64,000 nt of DNA from Straminergon stramineum (lineage: Eukaryota > Streptophyta > Bryopsida > Hypnales > Calliergonaceae): the NCBI GenBank assembly GCA_963920665.1, contig OY987265.1, forward strand, positions 2,795,001-2,859,000, in the 5' to 3' direction. Below the pieces are notes generated by a model, which worked only from the letters and a program-made list of their open reading frames with translations, had not been told where the DNA came from and searched no databases. The position numbers and the translations under genes are program-made. Shown in pieces: positions 59,650-64,000 of this stretch (position 1 is the stretch's first letter; each line of letters starts with the position of its first letter).

Positions 59650-59904
59650 AAGGCCATATTCGTTATATTGAGACCTTTCGCAATCTCAATTTTATCCTCG
59701 ACTCGAGGATAAATCGTTTTATCTCTTTATTGGTATTTATTTACAAATAGGTAACAACACCAACTTTTAGAATTTCATTATAGGATCATTATTTGAGCAT
59801 TATTTATTTTTGGTTTCAATTCCTAATTTTTTAAATGAATTTTTCAATAACTAGCATTTTGTCTCAAAATCTACAAAAAGTCTCAATATAATGAATATGA
59901 CCTT
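59650..59904. mobile_element. 255-bp MITE with 25-bp terminal inverted repeats
   Basis: AAGGCCATATTCGTTATATT at the left end (59650, continuing GAGAC) is the inverse of the right end (59880-59904) with two mismatches in 25. Inside, TTATCCTCGA and TCGAGGATAA form a near-perfect palindrome at about 59691-59711. No coding capacity and no clear TSD. Superfamily unknown. Confidence 0.7.
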
Positions 59905-60980
59905 AATCCCCAAATCACATTCATACGTATATGCAAATGAAGTTGAAGAACATAATTATAGACTCACCCATTGAAGGTTATAAGTCTCATTAGAGAAAGT
60001 AAAGACTCTCTAGAGAGTTGTTTGACTCTAGACAATAGTGGAAAAAATATTCAATAACTAAAAACTAGGAAATAATTTGAAAAATTGCAATTTGATGTGT
60101 TACCTAAGGCAATCATGTGGTATATCATTTTTTCATTTTTTCATATTACATTTTTACTTTTGTTGTATTTGCATTGTTGGCTAGAGTCAACTAGCCAGCC
60201 CTTCTAGAAATTCCATATTTTTTCTAATGTTAGACTTTAATTGACGTTCACGTAAAAGTCTAGAGCTCATTATAATAAACTTTGGAAGCTTATGATGACT
60301 AATATCTAGTGTTGTCCCATGTATTCATCAATACAAAAACCTCAAATATCTAAATCCAATTGGTTACTACAAAAACCTTTCAATTTTTATTTTTTTAAGA
60401 TTCAAAATTCTTCACAACCTTTGTTTTGTAAATTAATTGAACCCCAACGGTTCTCATTGTATCCCTTCAAAATCTTTTGAACCTCAATTGAAAAGATTCG
60501 AAGTATATCAATTTTAGTCTTGTGACTTCAAAATTCTTCTATTTTTTGTCATTGTTCATTCTAACATTTTCATCTTAGCTGGATTTCACTGTTTTTGTTC
60601 TACCTTCATTTCACCCATTTTGGGGTAGCTTCAAAAGGGCCTATGGTTGTAAAGTGAATCAAACATTTGTCAATATGAAAATCCCAATGGTCAATCCAAA
60701 AATCAGCTAAACCAATTCCAACCTAAAGGTCTTGTAGATAACCAAGTAGGATGACCACTGTATTAATTTTTGAGACATTTTGAGTGGAATGTGAAGGTTT
60801 TTGGTGTTATTTGGTGGTTTGTGTTGTACAAATAGAGTGTTTAGTCACTGGTTTTATTCTAAATGGGGTTGTTTGGCTATCTAATTGGAGGGTTTGTAGG
60901 TTTAAGTTCCTAGTTAGGGATCCAATTAAGATTTCAAATGGGTGGCGGATGTTGAGTTCTACTTGGTAGGTGAATGACAA
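59905..60980. repeat. Decayed dispersed repeat, copy D
   Basis: 60300-60720 aligns with 30240-30640 and 51400-51700 (AACCTTTCAATTTT, TTTGTTTTGTAAATTAATTGAA, TTTTAGTCTTGTGACTTCA). No gene recognised. Confidence 0.55.
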
Positions 60981-62330
60981 GTAGGTGGTGTGTTCAATTG
61001 AGTTGGATGAATGGCAAGTCAAGTTGTATGTAGGTCATTGTTGGTGTCTGGTGAAATCCCAAGTCAGAGGTGGTTATATTCCCCGATTTGGTAACTGTGT
61101 GGGAGTTTGCATGTTAAGTTCCAAATTGGTGTTCATTTTTCTGGACCCACTGTTGAGCATTGCCAGTGCATGTCCCAGTCAGTCAAGCTGTGTATTTCGT
61201 TTTGTTGTGTGTGTTTGTTTTTCCATGTTTGTGTGTGATTTCCCAGTTGGGAAATGTGATTGTGTTGATCCAAGTTTGGATTAATGTGTGTCTGTGTCCT
61301 AGTTAGGATGTGTGTCTGTCAATGCATGGTGATGTGTGTGATGTGCAGATGGAATGATAGAGAAAATTATCCAATTCAGGATATAATTGAAGAAGGGTGC
61401 TAATTGTAGAATTTAAAGAAATCTGTGATGAGAAAATGAAAATAATGTTGGGAGCAAATTTGGTGAATCATGCTTGGTTGAAGCAGTGAAGAATTATTAG
61501 AGCCTAGTTGGAAGGTCAGGAATGTTGGAAATTTGATTCTAATTAGGAAGGCGAATAGAGTCTAAAGGATAATTTGCAAGATTAGTTGTGAGGATGTGTT
61601 GAAAGAACAATCTATGATGTTGATATTAATCTGTAAATGGTGATTTGATCACCAATTTGGAAGTTAATATAAATATATAGTTACTCAGATTAGTGTAGTG
61701 ACTTTGTGTTATTAGTAACATATGTCAATAAATGTAGAGCATTAGATGTCAAATCCTAATTGTATGAATGTTGTTGAGGATTGATGGTGTACCTAATTGG
61801 TTGTTAGGCTGTTGCTATGTGTAAATTGATTGATCCAATTTGTGTATGTGAATGTCGTAGTAATTTTGAGGCATCCAAATTGTAAATCTGTTGGGTGAAT
61901 TATGTTGTATGTATGAATATGTATGCTAGTTGAATAAGTTGGAGTGTATGGTTAAATCCAAGTCAGAGTTTCGTGTAAAGCTTGAGTGTGATTTTGTCAG
62001 GGGAGTTGGTTTATGGTCTGTGAGTAAGTCATGTATGGAAATTGAATTTGAAAACATTTATGATGGAGTCCTAATTGTATATTTGTGAGTTGCAAGTTGC
62101 ACTGGGGAAGTTGTAAAGCCAAGGTTGGTAGAGAAGGCCTGATTGGTTTCCAAATCAGTAGACAAGATTAATTTGGTGGAAAAGAGACTCAATTTGAATT
62201 GTACTTGTGGTGGTTGATCCAAGTTGGTAGAAGCTGTCCGATTGTGAAGAATGTCAAATCCAAGTTGGAAGTACAAGTTGGAAGGATAAAAAGTATTTTG
62301 TGAAGACAAAAGATAAAGACAAAAGATCAT
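60781..62330. repeat. G/T-rich region with dispersed TCCAAGTTGG-like motif
   Basis: Variants of TCCAAGTTGG or TCCTAATTGG occur at least ten times, including near 60888, 61080, 61115, 61232, 61268, 61300, 62152, 62217, 62261 and 62270. The + strand is strongly G/T-rich. Some frames stay open because of composition; none resembles a known protein. It recalls the motif-rich first kilobase of the window. Confidence 0.4.
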
Positions 62331-63453
62331 AGGAAGAAAGAGATTAAAGAATAAAGAAAATAATTAACAATTTGGGAGAGTTCCTAACCCTTGTGGCCTT
62401 TAAGAGGGGAATGATAAATTTAGCAATTAGGCATATCGCATGTGAGAAAAACCAATGTTTTGTGGATTAAAGAACAAATTTCTTATCATATTCTATAATT
62501 GCAATCACCTAATAAGAGTTTATTAGAAGTAATCCTATTATATTAGTCTCCGTAGGAACGAACTTTTACTATTAGCTTGGGTTTGATTTTTGAAATTTCA
62601 ACCAAAGTTTATCTACAGGTCTTCACTACAATTACACAAATGGAAATAAAATTTAGTCATATGATTTTGAAATTCCATGTATTTTGTCGTGGCTTCATTC
62701 TACCATTTTCACTGTAATTTCATTTCACCATTTTTGTGTTGGCTTCATTCTACCATTCTAATTATAGCTTAAATTTTAGTTGTAGCTCAAAAGCCCCAGA
62801 GTTGCAAGATGAACCTTATATTTGTCAATACAAAATTCCAAAGGACACTCCCCAAAATGCTAAATTTGTCAATCTCAAGATCTTCATTGCAATTACATGA
62901 ATGGAAATACAATTTAGTCATGTAAGGTAAAGGCACCCATTCCTAACCAATGACCCATACCCAACTTGTAAGGTGTAGTTATTTTCAACCAAGGTTGGAA
63001 TAGATTTCCACCTGGAGCTTGAAATGTATTTTTTTCTCCTTTTCAAGGTTTGGACTAATAAGTTCATGACACATGTCCCAAAGTAATGAGCGAGAAACTA
63101 CAAAGTAATGAGTAGTAAAGTAGTTCTTGAATGATTGGAATTGGAAGAGTCTAAACATTGGCTATAGATCCAAAGAACTCTTTGCCTTTCAAAATTCATA
63201 GTAATATGACTTCAAGCAATAAAATTACCAAATTTTTTACAATCCCTATTCATTTCTATCATTGCACCTCTAAAAATATTTGCTTTGCCATGCACTACTC
63301 TAGTTCAAATCCAGAATTGCTTATTTGATTGGTTATGGGTGCCTTCATCTTAACTTTGAAACTCCATTATTTTGTCTTACCTTCATTCCATCATTCTAGT
63401 CATGTCTTGAATTTTAGTCATGGCTTCAAAGGCATGTGATGGTCACAAAGTGG

Positions 63454-63496
<43 letters not shown>

Positions 63497-64000
63497 CCTT
63501 TCTATATTGAAACACATATTTAATATTTTTCACATGTAGTAATGTGTACTTCAATACTACGTTCATTTTTTCATAATGAAAAATATTAAAAAGAATTCTA
63601 GATCTTCTGAAAAATAATTTTAAATATTTAATAAATTTTTGGAGTGACGGCTTCCATATATATCACATTATGATATATAATATCAAAACATTACTCATAC
63701 AAAAGAGTTGCATTAAACTTCTTCCATCAAACTATCCAAAGGACCAAGTGTAGTAAAGAATCAAATTTTGTTCAAGACAATTAGACAACAAGGCCATAAG
63801 ACATCAAATACAAAAAGAAATTGATTGGAGTAATTATTAGAAACATTATGATTAGAACATCATTAAGGAAGTGACTATATATGCACAATAGCTAGCATTC
63901 ACATGTGCAAAGGGTCTCTAATCAAATCCAAAGAACCCAAAAAATGACCAATGCTTCTTGATTGTTCCCATAACAAGTGAAAGGTTAGTTTCCAAGCAAG
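62331..64000. repeat. Decayed dispersed repeat, copy E
   Basis: 62640-62830 and 63340-63800 align with 30400-30620 and 31240-31400 of copy A (CATTCTACCATT, ATGGTCACAAAGT, CCAAGTGTAGTAAAGAA). No gene recognised up to the window edge. Confidence 0.6.
63458..63490. repeat. (TA)n microsatellite
   Basis: About 16 uninterrupted TA dinucleotides. A shorter TA run lies at the homologous place in copy A (about 30590-30604). Confidence 0.95.

Noticed and set aside
1..64000. tRNA genes, rRNA genes, CRISPR arrays, operons.
   Set aside because: No cloverleaf, rRNA core or spaced direct-repeat array was seen, and the spliced genes place this in a eukaryotic nucleus.

Overview
This window is nuclear DNA from a land plant. 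Three observations place it: spliced genes with GT/AG introns, three copies of a seed/desiccation Em-type (group 1 LEA) gene, and two genes for secreted proteins of the plant self-incompatibility S1 family. The Em promoters carry RY and ACGT-core motifs, and one promoter has a telo-box-like motif, both typical of plants. Gene density is low and most of the window is AT-rich decayed repeat. A non-flowering lineage such as a bryophyte or another spore plant is my guess, but the sequence alone does not prove it.

Layout. 1-3.3 kb: AT-rich spacer with a dispersed short motif and a possible TTAA-flanked miniature element. 3.4-5.0 kb: a 42-bp minisatellite followed by block A, which looks like the 5' end of an unidentified gene. 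5.6-6.0 kb: a 387-bp MITE. 6.46-14.48 kb: a 17-exon TPR (kinesin-light-chain-like) gene on the + strand that I could splice into one frame of about 583 codons. 16.75-22.6 kb: block B, with S1-like gene 1 (+) and Em gene 1 (-). 22.6-35 kb: repeats and transposons. 35.5-37.0 kb: A', a second copy of block A. 37.2-42.6 kb: B', a second copy of block B, with S1-like gene 2 and Em gene 2. 42.92-48.96 kb: a 6.0-kb piggyBac-superfamily transposon. 49-51.7 kb: a decayed repeat carrying a non-autonomous piggyBac derivative. 51.7-54.9 kb: block C, with Em gene 3. 55-64 kb: repeats, a long imperfect hairpin, a TIR element and low-complexity sequence.

How the parts relate. The window is a segmental-duplication cluster. 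In the first unit the TPR gene lies between A and B; in the second A' abuts B'. The three Em genes encode the same 87-residue protein. Em2 is a mosaic: its 3' flank matches Em3, while its coding region, intron and promoter match Em1 without a visible difference over about 1.46 kb, which points to recent gene conversion.

The most distinctive item is the piggyBac element. It has TTAA target duplications, CCC-starting terminal inverted repeats and a transposase with the three catalytic aspartates. The transposase reading frame is broken by several stop codons and has an unusual N-terminal region containing short tandem peptide repeats. A paralogous empty site for it lies at about 56.46-56.51 kb, and several small TTAA-flanked derivatives occur in the same window. 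All alignments were made by eye. Terminal coordinates are good to a few bases where a TSD or splice site fixes them and approximate elsewhere.
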